Source: Yoonia sp. F2084L (GTDB lineage: Bacteria > Pseudomonadota > Alphaproteobacteria > Rhodobacterales > Rhodobacteraceae). From it: DNA of 64,000 bases. Each line of letters opens with the position of its first letter. The first letter of the stretch is position 1. The DNA lies in the NCBI RefSeq assembly GCF_023015625.1, contig NZ_JALKAH010000007.1, positions 1 to 64,000 of the forward strand. The letters are read 5' to 3'. Positions 19,295 to 28,388 of the stretch are shown in pieces. A program made the position numbers and the translations under genes. The notes beneath the pieces are model-generated. The model worked only from the letters and a program-made list of their open reading frames with translations. It was not told the origin of the DNA and made no database searches.

Positions 19295-21511
19295 TTAGTC
19301 GATCAGCGCATTCAGTGTCTGCGATGGGCGCATCGCAGCAGAGGCTGCTGCCTCTGATGGGTTGTAGTACCCGCCCAAATCAATCGCCGTGCCGCCCCCT
19401 TGGGACAGTTCCGCCACGATTGCGGCTTCGTTTTCTGCCAAGGCGTCTGCAAGCGGGGCAAAGGTGGTTGCCAAATCAGCGTTGTCAGATTGTGCCGCCA
19501 AGGCCTCTGCCCAGAACCGCGCGAACCAGTAATGGCTGTGCCGGTTGTCGGGCTGCCCAACCTTGCGCTGGGGCGAGTGCCCTTCAGCCAACAGTTTTTC
19601 CGTCGCAGCATCAACCGCATCGCCCATCACATTGGCCGCAGCATTGCCTTTGGACGCACCAAGAAACCGCAGGCTTTCGCCCAAGGCGCAGAACTCTCCC
19701 AGAGAGTCCCAGCGCAGGTGGTTTTCACCCACTAACTGTTCGACGTGCTTGGGTGCAGAGCCGCCGGCACCCGTCTCAAAAAGACCGCCACCATTCATCA
19801 AACCAACAACAGACAGCATCTTGGCCGAGGTACCAACCTCAAGGATTGGGAACAGGTCGGTTAGATAGTCGCGCAACACGTTGCCTGTCACGGCGATGGT
19901 GTTGTCACCTGCATAGATCACCTCAAACGACCGCGTTGTCGCCTCGCGCGGGGCCATGATCTTGACCTTATCCGCAACACCTGCCTTTTCGAGCGCCGGT
20001 TCGACGTACTGCAAAAGCTGCGCGTCATGGGCGCGGTTGCGGTCGAGCCAAAAGATCGTCTCGTACCCAGTGGTTGCCATGCGGTCGAGCGCAAGCTGTA
20101 TCCAGTTTTCAATCGGCGCGCGGCGGGCAGAGGCCATGCGCCAGATATCACCGGCCTCGACCTCATGTGTGTGCAGCACGTCACCGTTGTCTGCGATCAC
20201 GCGCACCGTGCCGTCTTGTGGAATCTCAAATGTTGTCGGGTGCGACCCGTATTCTTCGGCCTTCTGCGCCATCAGGCCCACGTTTTGCACAGTACCTGCG
20301 GTCACCGGATCAAGCGCGCCGTTGGCTTTGCAGAACTCAACCGACGCATCATATACCGGCGCATAAGAGCTGTCGGGGATCACGCAGTTGGTGTCACCCT
20401 CATTGCCATCCGGGCCCCAGCCTTTGCCGCCCGCACGGATCACCGCAGGCATAGAAGCGTCGATAATCACGTCGGAAGGCACATGCAGGTTGGTGATACC
20501 CCGGTCGGAATTCACCATGTAAAGCGGTGGGCGCTCGGCCAGCAGCGCATCAATCTCGGCCCGGATCGCCTTGCCATTTGGCATCGCGTCGATGGCATCA
20601 AACAATGTGCCAAACCCCGCGTTCGGACTGATCCCGGCAGCCGCAAAATCATCTGCGTATTTGTCAAAGACCGGCTGCAGGTAGGCGACAACAGCATGGC
20701 CAAAGATGATCGGGTCCGAGACCTTCATCATCGTCGCCTTCATATGCAGCGAGAACAGCGTGCCATCTTCCAGCGTGCGTGCAATCTGCGCATGGAAGAA
20801 GTCCTTCAGCGCCTTGGCCGACATGAAAGTCGCGTCGACAATCGTGCCCGCAGGCATCGCGATCCCGTCTTTCAGCGTCGTGACAGAGCCATCAGCGCCC
20901 GTCAGTTCAATCTTCAATGTCTGCGCGTCAGACAGCGTAACGGACGTCTCATTCGAGAAGAAGTCGTTTGCGCCCATCGTGGACACGCGCGTTTTGCTAT
21001 CCCCAGACCATTTGCCCATCCGGTGCGGGTTCGCTCGGGCGTAGGCTTTGACCGACGATGGCGCGCGGCGGTCTGAATTACCTTCGCGCAGCACCGGGTT
21101 CACGGCGGACCCTTTCAGCGCGTCATACTGTTTGCGCGCTTCGACTTCATCCGCCGTCTCGGGCGCATCAGGATAATCGGGGATGTCATATCCCTGACCC
21201 TGCAATTCCTTCACGGCTGCGACCAATTGCGGCACTGAGGCCGAGACGTTGGGCAGTTTGATCACATTCGCGCTGGGCTGTTTGACGACGGTGCCCAGCA
21301 GCCCCAAATCATCATGCACCTTTTGCGCGTCCGTCAACCGCTCAGGGAACGCTGCCAGAATACGCCCCGCAAGCGAGATGTCCTTGGTCCCGATTGAGAT
21401 ATCTGCCTGCGACAAAAACTTGCGCAAGATCGGTAGCAAAGAGGCAGAGGCCAGTTGCGGCGCTTCATCGGTTTTTGTGTAAATAATATCGGGGAGGGTC
21501 TGATCTGACAT
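19295..21511 (-). CDS. icd: NADP-dependent isocitrate dehydrogenase, monomeric type
   Basis: At 738 residues this is the monomeric IDH, which oxidatively decarboxylates isocitrate to 2-oxoglutarate with NADP+ in the TCA cycle. Diagnostic stretches are SDQTLPDIIYTKTDEAPQL at the start, SDRRAPSSVKAYARANPHRMG, FSLHMKATMMKVSDPIIFGH, VNSDRGITNLHVPSDVIIDAS and LDRNRAHDAQL. I chose the ATG at 21511, seven bases after a GAGGA site, over the longer frame from 21559. Transcribed alone, it ends at a strong terminator. Confidence 0.97.
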   Translation of the reverse strand: MSDQTLPDIIYTKTDEAPQLASASLLPILRKFLSQADISIGTKDISLAGRILAAFPERLTDAQKVHDDLGLLGTVVKQPSANVIKLPNVSASVPQLVAAVKELQGQGYDIPDYPDAPETADEVEARKQYDALKGSAVNPVLREGNSDRRAPSSVKAYARANPHRMGKWSGDSKTRVSTMGANDFFSNETSVTLSDAQTLKIELTGADGSVTTLKDGIAMPAGTIVDATFMSAKALKDFFHAQIARTLEDGTLFSLHMKATMMKVSDPIIFGHAVVAYLQPVFDKYADDFAAAGISPNAGFGTLFDAIDAMPNGKAIRAEIDALLAERPPLYMVNSDRGITNLHVPSDVIIDASMPAVIRAGGKGWGPDGNEGDTNCVIPDSSYAPVYDASVEFCKANGALDPVTAGTVQNVGLMAQKAEEYGSHPTTFEIPQDGTVRVIADNGDVLHTHEVEAGDIWRMASARRAPIENWIQLALDRMATTGYETIFWLDRNRAHDAQLLQYVEPALEKAGVADKVKIMAPREATTRSFEVIYAGDNTIAVTGNVLRDYLTDLFPILEVGTSAKMLSVVGLMNGGGLFETGAGGSAPKHVEQLVGENHLRWDSLGEFCALGESLRFLGASKGNAAANVMGDAVDAATEKLLAEGHSPQRKVGQPDNRHSHYWFARFWAEALAAQSDNADLATTFAPLADALAENEAAIVAELSQGGGTAIDLGGYYNPSEAAASAAMRPSQTLNALID

Positions 21512-21661
21512 GCGGATGTCCTCGTGGTTTATGTCGTGTTTCGTCTGCTTTTTGGCCATCGTACCTTAGCTCAATTGCGACGACCGGATTTCCAGCACAT
21601 CACTAGTGGAACAGGTCGCGAAATGGAATGCCCTTTGGTGTACAATTGTACACAAAGTTGC

Positions 21662-23101
21662 TCATACGCCGATAAACAAGGGAAAACTGACCCCCAACGC
21701 CCATGCCAGCACCAGACCAAGCGCCAATGCGGGCGCTGCTGGACCTACTCTGACAGCCACACTGCGGCCCATCGTGCCAAAGACCAGATAGAACAAGACC
21801 AGCACTGGCGCGATCATGATCAGGAAGAACAGCCCGCTGAAATCCAGGGCAACAGCGATGCCGAGCGACACAAGGAAGGCCAGACGCACCATGACCCGCC
21901 GCAACAGTCCCGCTTGTGCGGTCAAAAGCGTATCTGCCAGCATGTAGGGCACCGCGCCCAGCGCCAAGGCTGCGATGATCCACAGGCGGTCCGCGGTTGG
22001 CCAAAAGTTCGCCGCATAGCGATCCAGCAGAAACCCAAACAGCGCGCACCATGCAATGAGAAGCGCTACTGCGGTCCATGAAATGCCTCCGACCCGAGCG
22101 CCCCACCAAACCAGAAAAAGCAGTTGCATCACCCCAAAGATGAACAAGTGCAGCCCAAGGTAATCAGCAACGAGGACAGGCAAAATATCCGGCGTCAGCG
22201 GGACCGCGATGAACGGCGTGGCCAAGGCGGGCAGCAGCAAGACCGCTGCAATCTGGCCGTTGCTAATGCTCGTGGGGCTGATCAAACGGCGTTGCAATAG
22301 CACCGCCAAAGGCCGAAACAGCAACACGATCCCCACAAGCAGTCCAAGAATTGCCGTCCCGGTGGGCAGGGTCCGCTGATCTGAATGACGGTCGTAAAAC
22401 GTATCCAACCAAGCCAGCGCCTCAGCCCGGCCAGCGCGGCTGTGCAGGATCGACACATGCTCTGTCAACGGACCAACAACAGCCCGCCTGCGCACACCGT
22501 CCGATGTCACCGTTTGCCCTTCCACGGCATCTGACGCCACCATCTGCACCGCCTCTTGGGCAAACCCGCGCAACCCTGGTTCCCACGCGCCGGTCACAAG
22601 CAGCAAATCACGCGGCGATGTGGCATCAATCACCTGCGAGAAAGCGGAAATCAGAACCACCGGCCCAATGTCAGACCGTTCTTGCGCCACGCGCGCCAGA
22701 ATATCGGTGGCCATCGAATGACCTATCAATGCGACCGGCGCCCGATCAACGGCGATCCGGTCCAGCACATCCGCTGTCTGCTCCATCAGCAAACGTGTCG
22801 TCCCATCAAGGGCATTTACATCACCCGACATCGGGTCTGGGTGACGACCATGACCCAGAAATTCAAACACAAACACCTGATACCCGGCCCGCGCGAGGGG
22901 CAAGGCATAGCCCTGCATCATCTGCTGCGATCCGGCAAAACCATGCGCGATCAGGACCTGCGGGCCATCAGCCTCCGGCAGCGCGTATCGCGTAACCGGG
23001 GTATTGCCGACCTTGACGGTGCTGATGTCCACACCGTACCGCGCAGCTTCCAGCCCGAAGAGCGACGACAGGCTGATGATAATAGCAAAGATGGTTCTCA
23101 T
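21662..23101 (-). CDS. Alpha/beta hydrolase fused to a C-terminal multi-pass membrane domain
   Basis: After a signal-like N-terminal helix, residues about 30-260 form an alpha/beta hydrolase: LIAHGFAGSQQMMQGYA is the oxyanion region, FEFLGHGRH the turn, and ALIGHSMATDI gives the nucleophile GHSMA. Residues about 260-479 contain around seven membrane helices with no known motif. It probably acts at the periplasmic face of the inner membrane; substrate unknown. The stop lies near the start of the divergent-looking gap before isocitrate dehydrogenase, and the start is 23 bases from the tRNA remnant, so the mobile element abuts its promoter. Confidence 0.65.
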   Translation of the reverse strand: MRTIFAIIISLSSLFGLEAARYGVDISTVKVGNTPVTRYALPEADGPQVLIAHGFAGSQQMMQGYALPLARAGYQVFVFEFLGHGRHPDPMSGDVNALDGTTRLLMEQTADVLDRIAVDRAPVALIGHSMATDILARVAQERSDIGPVVLISAFSQVIDATSPRDLLLVTGAWEPGLRGFAQEAVQMVASDAVEGQTVTSDGVRRRAVVGPLTEHVSILHSRAGRAEALAWLDTFYDRHSDQRTLPTGTAILGLLVGIVLLFRPLAVLLQRRLISPTSISNGQIAAVLLLPALATPFIAVPLTPDILPVLVADYLGLHLFIFGVMQLLFLVWWGARVGGISWTAVALLIAWCALFGFLLDRYAANFWPTADRLWIIAALALGAVPYMLADTLLTAQAGLLRRVMVRLAFLVSLGIAVALDFSGLFFLIMIAPVLVLFYLVFGTMGRSVAVRVGPAAPALALGLVLAWALGVSFPLFIGV

Positions 23102-23123
23102 CTCACACGCTCCAAAGGGCGGG

Positions 23124-23169
23124 TGGTGCCGCTGATAGGACTTGAACCTACGACCCCATCATTACGAAT
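23124..23169 (-). pseudogene. 3' half of a split tRNA-Thr(CGU) gene (left attachment site)
   Basis: On the minus strand this reads from the anticodon loop ATTCGTAA through a complete T-arm (GTAGG-TTCAAGT-CCTAT) to the acceptor strand CAGCGGC, discriminator A and CCA. There is no 5' half next to it. The missing half, with the matching acceptor GCCGCTG, sits at 36012-36049. Joined at the shared TTACGAAT core the two give exactly 76 nt with a normal cloverleaf. Confidence 0.85.
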
Positions 23170-23669
23170 TGTTTGGTGGTATCGTTTGACTATGTGGCAT
23201 TCGGGCGTACCGGACCTGATGAAATTTCACAACACTATGGCAGGAAACGCAAATTTTTATAGGCTATCTTGCACTGCTTCGCACCTGTCCACCGCTGGTT
23301 GTACTCAGCTCCCCTACTAACGCCATATTAATCAAGATTTGCCCTACTAATCTGCAAAATCGCTCTGCGCTGGGCGAACATGGCCACCTTGAATCGGCTG
23401 TACTGGTACACCCTACCCAATGCACGGCTTTTTGGGCTACAGGCTAGTGGTGCGCTCTCGGGTCAGCACCTCTCTCGGGCCAACTTCGAAACCCTGCATG
23501 AATCAGCAGACTAAAATACTAAGAGCAGATGTTCAGACAGCCGCGGTCAAAGTCGGCTTTGCGGCTGCGACACGCTCAAACAGAAAAATTCCGGGCTGTG
23601 ACGATTCTTCGATACATTTCAGATAGTTATGATACCTTCATAAGGCAAGACTAACTTTTGAGGATCCTT
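23170..23669. other. Left-end noncoding region of the element
   Basis: No credible gene is seen. Two CCCTACTA octamers (23312-23319 and 23342-23349) match two more at the right end and are likely integrase arm-type sites. The remainder may hold the promoter of the next small gene. Confidence 0.5.
23312..23349. repeat. Left pair of CCCTACTA repeats, putative integrase arm sites
   Basis: Two direct copies of CCCTACTA start at 23312 and 23342, 30 bases apart and about 150-180 bases inside the left core. The same octamer occurs twice near the right core. Tyrosine integrases bind such arm repeats with their N-terminal domain. Binding is inferred. Confidence 0.5.
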
Positions 23670-23969
23670 ATGAAAAGACGCGTTTGGCTTGTAGCAGACA
23701 CTGTGAGAACTGATCGAAAGGATATTTTTTGTTTTTTGGATGGGGACCAACACCACGTTGGAACGATTATCTCGGGAAGCAGGAAATACCTTGAGCGGTT
23801 CGAATCTGAAATTTCGCTTATTCGCAGAAGCCCTGAAATGAAAGGCCTCCTCCAGTCTTTGGTTGATGAAGGGCGTTCTAACAGTATTTGCATTGACCGT
23901 ATTCTGCAGCTTGCGCATGACGCCAGAGCGATACTCGACGAAATTGACGCACCCTTTGAGGAAGGGTGA
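23670..23969 (+). CDS. Small hypothetical protein at the left end of the element
   Basis: The 99-residue protein starts MKRRVWLVADTVRTDRKDIF at an ATG seven bases after GAGG, preferred over the TTG at 23658. It is charged and soluble, with a probable helical C-terminal half (SLVDEGRSNSICIDRILQLAHDARAILDEID). I recognise no family. It converges on the DUF4338 gene with only four bases between stops, so it may be a separate cargo gene or a regulator. Confidence 0.6.
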   Translation: MKRRVWLVADTVRTDRKDIFCFLDGDQHHVGTIISGSRKYLERFESEISLIRRSPEMKGLLQSLVDEGRSNSICIDRILQLAHDARAILDEIDAPFEEG

Positions 23970-23973
23970 CGCG

Positions 23974-25992
23974 TCAATCCGGTCTTAGTTCAGCGAACTT
24001 ATCTGCTCGGGATTTAAGCGCTTCTGAGACGTGAGCGGGCCTAAAGTCTGCAAGCCCGTCGAGCACCCTTTGACTTTGGATACGTTGTAGCAACCAGCGC
24101 TTTGCCCAGCCCCTCGTAATCGCAGCAACAGAATTTGATCTGACATCTGCACTAACCTCGACACCGTCGAATCCGAGCAATTGGTCTTTTGCGCCCGGAA
24201 ACATCTCACAGCCGTAGACCTTCTTCCTGTTGGGTTGCTCAAGGAGCTCACTATCGTTGATTCCTAACAGGTTTAATCCTTCGCGAATCTGGCGTGTTCT
24301 CGGGCTGCTTCCCTCGCCGAAAACGCTATTAATCCTACGGCGACCGTATTCTTGGGTTCCCAAAGTACGCATTAGTTGAACTGTTTCGTCGCTAATATGG
24401 GTTACAGTAAAACCGGTACTACTATCAATTTTCTTCCAAATTAGGTCGCACTTTAGTTCAGGATGCTTCGAGGCTCGCAATATGAGACTGCTGTATTGGT
24501 TACTGCCGACCCCATAGAGAGCTGTTGTCGTAAGCAGTTTTAGATCCGAGGACCGCTGTACTCGCCGCCCTTTGATTTGGGAGGAGATTTCACTTACTTG
24601 TTTACCATATCGCCGCTTGTAAATCTCGCGTACTTCTTCGGATGCCATCACGGACGTAACCAGTTTTCCGCAGATGAGCGTGTTGTAGGGAGCCACTGCA
24701 CCACAAACAGAAAGATCGGCAACTTCCGAAGCCAAATGTACTTTCTTTATTTCCGAAAGCGCAGTTTGCACCGCTTGCTTTCCGTCCTTCTCTACGACCG
24801 CTTCGTACAAGGCGGCGCCGGGATGTTTGTCAAACCCATACCTTTTCATGGCTCCAAGTGCCTTCAACAAGGGAATAAGTTGCTCAGCGCGCTTCTTTCT
24901 GAACAGGGAAGTCTCTGAAAGCTCTTTCCACTGCTCATTGGTAATTTTCAACTTGTCGAGCCCACGGATATCTACAAGGTAGTCTGTAGATTTTGCCGCC
25001 AAGTCTCTTGCTCGATCGCGCAGTGCATTGTGGACAGCCTGATCAAGCGCAAAGAAATGTTCTGACTTCGGATAGTTTAATGCGCTTCGGGGAACTAAAT
25101 CGTCTGTGCGTATCTGTTTAATGGCAGACTTAATAGCTTCGAAAAGCTTTCGCCCTACGTTGTCGGCGCTCCATCGACCTTCGATAAGGCCAGAAACAAG
25201 CTCATCAAACGTCCATCCGATCCATTTGTCTCGGCTCTGCAGGTTCGCTGTTGGGCTGGCTAACAGTACAATGCCGATAACTGGCTTATTTGGCCGTGCC
25301 GCGTTCCTAACAAGCAGCCTCAAAGTCCTACCCGGCAACAGTTTGTATTCAAGAGACCAAGTATGGCGGAAGTAACGCCAAATATCTTGCAGCCTATATC
25401 CTGTGTATGGACACTTCGTGTCGCCGCGGCATTCTACTAATTCCGGGCAGATAACTGCTCCAAGACCGTCCAGAGCCGCATCAACCTCTTTTGTCGCAAG
25501 TTTCTCGAGCTCCTGCGCGAGCTCAGTTCCGTTGTCGATGACATCAAGAACCGACACCGCCTTACCTTCAAAATCCCTCCGTGCCTCCATTCGGCGCATA
25601 AACTCGCGATTAGTGGGGTCGGCAAGTTGGCGATTACTAACGGCCTCGAAGCCTTTTCGGATTCGATTTTTTACTTGGACTTCGGTTTCGTCGTTTTTTC
25701 GTTCAATGGAGGGCTGTTCAACGTAAATGCGATTGTCTTGAACGGTAATGCTCCAACCTTGTTCGGTAAAATCGGCCAGCATTGAGTAGCAAACGGCAAG
25801 ACGAAGCTGATCGGAATTTGCGCTCTCTTTGGTCGCGTTGAGGGCGTGTTTGCGCGCTAGGGTCCGATAGTAGATAGCAACATCATAGAAGTCTTCCTCA
25901 GCTTGAGATTTGACTGCTGAAACGAGCATGTCGAGTTGTGCGGCGGGCAACTTGCTAGGGGCGAACGCTTTTTTATAGTCATTTTTTTTCAT
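23974..25992 (-). CDS. DUF4338 (DruA-like) family protein
   Basis: The 672-residue protein contains the DUF4338 core at about residues 200-270: GYRLQDIWRYFRHTWS, PGRTLRLLVRNAARPNKPVIG and RDKWIGWT. This is the DruA domain of type I Druantia anti-phage systems. The part after residue 400 (ICGKLVTSVMASEEV, then GSNQYSSLILRA) is the conserved second half of the same family. Here it lacks DruB-E; instead it follows a GHKL ATPase gene by 58 bases and a sigma-like HTH gene, all on the minus strand. A defence role is likely by family; mechanism is unknown even for DruA. The ribosome site is weak. Confidence 0.75.
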   Translation of the reverse strand: MKKNDYKKAFAPSKLPAAQLDMLVSAVKSQAEEDFYDVAIYYRTLARKHALNATKESANSDQLRLAVCYSMLADFTEQGWSITVQDNRIYVEQPSIERKNDETEVQVKNRIRKGFEAVSNRQLADPTNREFMRRMEARRDFEGKAVSVLDVIDNGTELAQELEKLATKEVDAALDGLGAVICPELVECRGDTKCPYTGYRLQDIWRYFRHTWSLEYKLLPGRTLRLLVRNAARPNKPVIGIVLLASPTANLQSRDKWIGWTFDELVSGLIEGRWSADNVGRKLFEAIKSAIKQIRTDDLVPRSALNYPKSEHFFALDQAVHNALRDRARDLAAKSTDYLVDIRGLDKLKITNEQWKELSETSLFRKKRAEQLIPLLKALGAMKRYGFDKHPGAALYEAVVEKDGKQAVQTALSEIKKVHLASEVADLSVCGAVAPYNTLICGKLVTSVMASEEVREIYKRRYGKQVSEISSQIKGRRVQRSSDLKLLTTTALYGVGSNQYSSLILRASKHPELKCDLIWKKIDSSTGFTVTHISDETVQLMRTLGTQEYGRRRINSVFGEGSSPRTRQIREGLNLLGINDSELLEQPNRKKVYGCEMFPGAKDQLLGFDGVEVSADVRSNSVAAITRGWAKRWLLQRIQSQRVLDGLADFRPAHVSEALKSRADKFAELRPD

Positions 25993-26050
25993 AGTTCATG
26001 ATAGCAGAAAGAGCCCAGCTAAGTGGGCCCTCTCGCCGTTCCTCACCAGT

Positions 26051-27838
26051 TTAGGCTGCTTCTTCGTCATCCTCGTCGGCATACTCGCTAAGTGCGCCGA
26101 GCATCACGTTCATCTTCTTCGACCACTCAAGTTTCTCAACGTGATAGAAGCTTTCTTTGCTAACGTTTCCGATCGCATCTAGCTCGCCATCACCAATTGA
26201 AAAGAGAACAACTTCCAAGGCATACCGCATGAAATTGGTGGCCGACTGGTTGGCGTAAATATCCCTATAGAACCTGTGGGCCATGTTAATCTTGAGAACC
26301 TTCATCGCCCCGCGCTGCTCCATTCGATAGAATGGTGCATCCGGCATAGTCTCGAATTCAACTTTATAGGGGCGCTGCTCTGTTTCTTCTTCCAGCTCCT
26401 CTTTGGCCACCTTTTCGGGGACCTTGCGCTCCTTCGCTGCGTTCTTGAAAAACTCCTCGAAGTTCTTCTTGGCCTGTTCCTCCCGCTCTTGCGACATTGG
26501 ATTAACACGTCCTGGGCGAGCTTGCTCCGAACCTTCTTTTGCAGCTACTTCCGACGGGCGCGGCTTGTTCCCCTCTTCTGCAGGTTTTGACTTCTCCGCC
26601 TTTTTGGAATCTTCGTACATCTTCCTCAGAGATTTGAGGCCTGTCAGCACGCCGCCTTCTTTCAGGAGTTGCCAGATGCGGTCTGACATCACGACGTCTT
26701 GCTTGGAATTTGAGATTGTAAACTCCTCATCAAGATCGGCCGGGAAGTCGATTTCCAAGCCCCAGTAGCGAGCATCGTTGTTCGTAAATCGACCAATTCC
26801 AGCCCAACCTTGTGCTCCATCATTGGTTGTCGGCTTATCAACGACGTGAATTTGCCGACCCATACGACAGACCACAATACCAAGATTGTCGTTCTTCACC
26901 CGAAGCCTTGCGTTGCAGTTATTGCCCCTAGCATCCTTGGCCTTGTCGATCGCGTAGAACCCGACTGGCATCGAAGCATAGCGAACCTTAATTTTGCTGG
27001 ACTTCCCCGTTCTTGCAGAGCGAACGGTTATTTCGCCCGGTTCCAGCGCAACCGCGCGCAGAGAATCCTCATCAAAGAAGCGTGCGCCGGGCGTTACGAA
27101 GAGCGGATCGACTGCTCCGACAATCGTGTTGTCAAAGATGATCTGAGTCTGTGAGAGGTAGTTCCGGTAGATGGTGCCGAAATGAGAAAGTAGATTGTTC
27201 CGCAGCCCGTTCACAGTAGACCACGTCAGACGATCCAGTTTTTCCCACACGATCACCGTGCCATGCTGAAGCTCTTCCTCTGGATAGTTCCCCTTGATGC
27301 TCCTCAAGACCCAGTCAGGCGGGGACGCTTTCCTATACCCTGGAACCTCTACCTTTCCGGGAACGGATGAGTATTTCAGATCGGCAACATCGTCCAAATC
27401 GACAGTTACTGCGTACCATTCCTTTCCGCTCAACTTCGAGTAAATCGTGAACCGCTTTCCCTGATTTACAGAGGCGCTGGGAAGGCCAAACCCAAACCGG
27501 CCCATGCCCTCGCGTGTTTCACTTTGGTGGCGGTGCGTGCCGCCCCAAGAAGCGGCACGGCGGACCATGTTGGGCGGCATACCGTGCCCATTGTCGATGA
27601 TCGCAATGGCGTCGGGCTTTTTATCCCCTTTCTTTTTAAAGCCAAAGGCAACACTTACGGTATTGGCCCCTGCCTCGATTGCATTGTCGATCAACTCATC
27701 AATGGCGGTGCCGGTGTGCTTGTAGTGGGTGGAGCGCATGCTTTCGACAAACGCTTCGCCAATTGCGAAGGTATAGTCGACTTTATTCGCATCAAGCGCG
27801 TTCGCATATTCGATTTGGAGTTCAAGTTGAGTAGCCAT
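26051..27838 (-). CDS. GHKL (HSP90/MORC-like) ATPase
   Basis: The N-terminal half has all Bergerat-fold motifs: AIDELIDNAIEAG (N box, with E and N), IIDNGHGMPP (G1) and GRFGFGLPSAS (G2). A transducer-like domain follows, then a strongly charged linker (about 410-500, Lys/Glu-rich, likely coiled coil) and a C-terminal helical domain ending in an acidic tail. This is the layout of MORC-type and HSP90-like ATPases that dimerise on ATP binding and often act on DNA in conflict systems. I chose the ATG at 27838 behind an AAGGAAAG site, rather than the long upstream opening. It is the middle gene of a three-gene operon with a DUF4338 protein. Confidence 0.8.
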   Translation of the reverse strand: MATQLELQIEYANALDANKVDYTFAIGEAFVESMRSTHYKHTGTAIDELIDNAIEAGANTVSVAFGFKKKGDKKPDAIAIIDNGHGMPPNMVRRAASWGGTHRHQSETREGMGRFGFGLPSASVNQGKRFTIYSKLSGKEWYAVTVDLDDVADLKYSSVPGKVEVPGYRKASPPDWVLRSIKGNYPEEELQHGTVIVWEKLDRLTWSTVNGLRNNLLSHFGTIYRNYLSQTQIIFDNTIVGAVDPLFVTPGARFFDEDSLRAVALEPGEITVRSARTGKSSKIKVRYASMPVGFYAIDKAKDARGNNCNARLRVKNDNLGIVVCRMGRQIHVVDKPTTNDGAQGWAGIGRFTNNDARYWGLEIDFPADLDEEFTISNSKQDVVMSDRIWQLLKEGGVLTGLKSLRKMYEDSKKAEKSKPAEEGNKPRPSEVAAKEGSEQARPGRVNPMSQEREEQAKKNFEEFFKNAAKERKVPEKVAKEELEEETEQRPYKVEFETMPDAPFYRMEQRGAMKVLKINMAHRFYRDIYANQSATNFMRYALEVVLFSIGDGELDAIGNVSKESFYHVEKLEWSKKMNVMLGALSEYADEDDEEAA

Positions 27839-27856
27839 GTTCTTTCCTTCTTTTTG

Positions 27857-27880
27857 TGCAGCCATTTTAGACCGCGTAGA
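27857..27880 (-). repeat. 24-bp leader motif, copy 2 (before the GHKL gene)
   Basis: On the minus strand it begins TCTACGCGGTC and ends AATGGCTGCA; it matches the copy at 28365-28388 at 22 of 24 positions. Both copies include an ATGGCTGCA start. The repeat suggests a duplicated leader or a shared binding site for a regulator of both genes. Confidence 0.6.
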
Positions 27881-27920
27881 CTGAGGGGGGGTGGCTCTAA
27901 TGGGCCACCCCATTGCTTTA

Positions 27921-28289
27921 CTAGGCAAGCACTGGCGACAAGTCACGCTTCCCCAAGCGCATCGCACGAGACAGTGCATCGTAAATCGCAGGACGACGGC
28001 GACCAAGATCATCTGCGATTTGCTGGGGGGAATGATTCATCCAAAAACGACGGATGACAACACACTGCAGATAGGGCGTGAGACCCTCCACGAACGTACG
28101 AACCTCTCCGCGCATGTCTTCAAGGATCATTTGCTCTTCGATCGTGGGCTTGGGATCGGCGATTGTGTCACCTACTTCGACCGAAGAACCGTCCTCAAAC
28201 TGGACCGTCTCATTTGTCGAGCCAACGTTAGCAAGACTTTGCAGGCTCTCAAGGCCTGCATTGCACATAGGGTAGAAATGGGGATCCAT
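27921..28289 (-). CDS. Sigma-70 region 4-like HTH protein
   Basis: The 122-residue protein ends in a helix-turn-helix typical of sigma region 4: VVIRRFWMNHSPQQIADDLGRRRPAIYDALSRAMRLG. Residues 1-50 are unassigned. No sigma region 2 is seen, so it cannot act as a full sigma factor; it is likely a DNA-binding regulator of the operon. I chose the ATG at 28289, eight bases after a perfect AAGGAGG site, over the TTG at 28310. That site sits inside a hairpin that could block translation. The GHKL gene starts 82 bases downstream. Confidence 0.7.
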   Translation of the reverse strand: MDPHFYPMCNAGLESLQSLANVGSTNETVQFEDGSSVEVGDTIADPKPTIEEQMILEDMRGEVRTFVEGLTPYLQCVVIRRFWMNHSPQQIADDLGRRRPAIYDALSRAMRLGKRDLSPVLA

Positions 28290-28294
28290 AGGGG

Positions 28295-28331
28295 GAACCT
28301 CCTTACTCAAAAGTTAGAATTGAGGAGGTTC
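28295..28331 (-). promoter_or_regulatory. Hairpin that sequesters the ribosome binding site of the HTH gene
   Basis: In the minus-strand transcript GAACCTCCT (from 28323-28331) pairs perfectly over nine bases with AGGAGGTTC (from 28295-28303), which contains the Shine-Dalgarno sequence of the HTH gene; the loop is 19 bases. A further copy of GGAGGTTC occurs upstream (28395-28402) and could pair with the same GAACCTCC, freeing the ribosome site. This three-part arrangement is typical of translational attenuators. The structure is seen; the switching is inferred. Confidence 0.55.
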
Positions 28332-28364
28332 ACAAAATCAGTGTACTCAGTTCTTTTTCATACT

Positions 28365-28388
28365 TGCAGCCATTTTCGACCGCGTCGA
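28365..28388 (-). repeat. 24-bp leader motif, copy 1 (with short leader ORF)
   Basis: This copy differs from the one before the GHKL gene at two positions. Here the contained ATG opens an eight-codon ORF, MAASMKKN, which ends before the hairpin that hides the ribosome site of the HTH gene. Such an ORF could be a leader peptide whose translation shifts the hairpins, though no ribosome site is close to it. Confidence 0.45.

Noticed and set aside
20027..21076. 349-codon plus-strand ORF
   Set aside because: Lies wholly antisense to isocitrate dehydrogenase, is Arg/His-rich, and has no family pattern; a shadow of high-GC coding sequence.
23974..28289. A Druantia type I system
   Set aside because: Only the DruA-like DUF4338 gene is present; no DruE helicase or DruB-D genes occur in the element.
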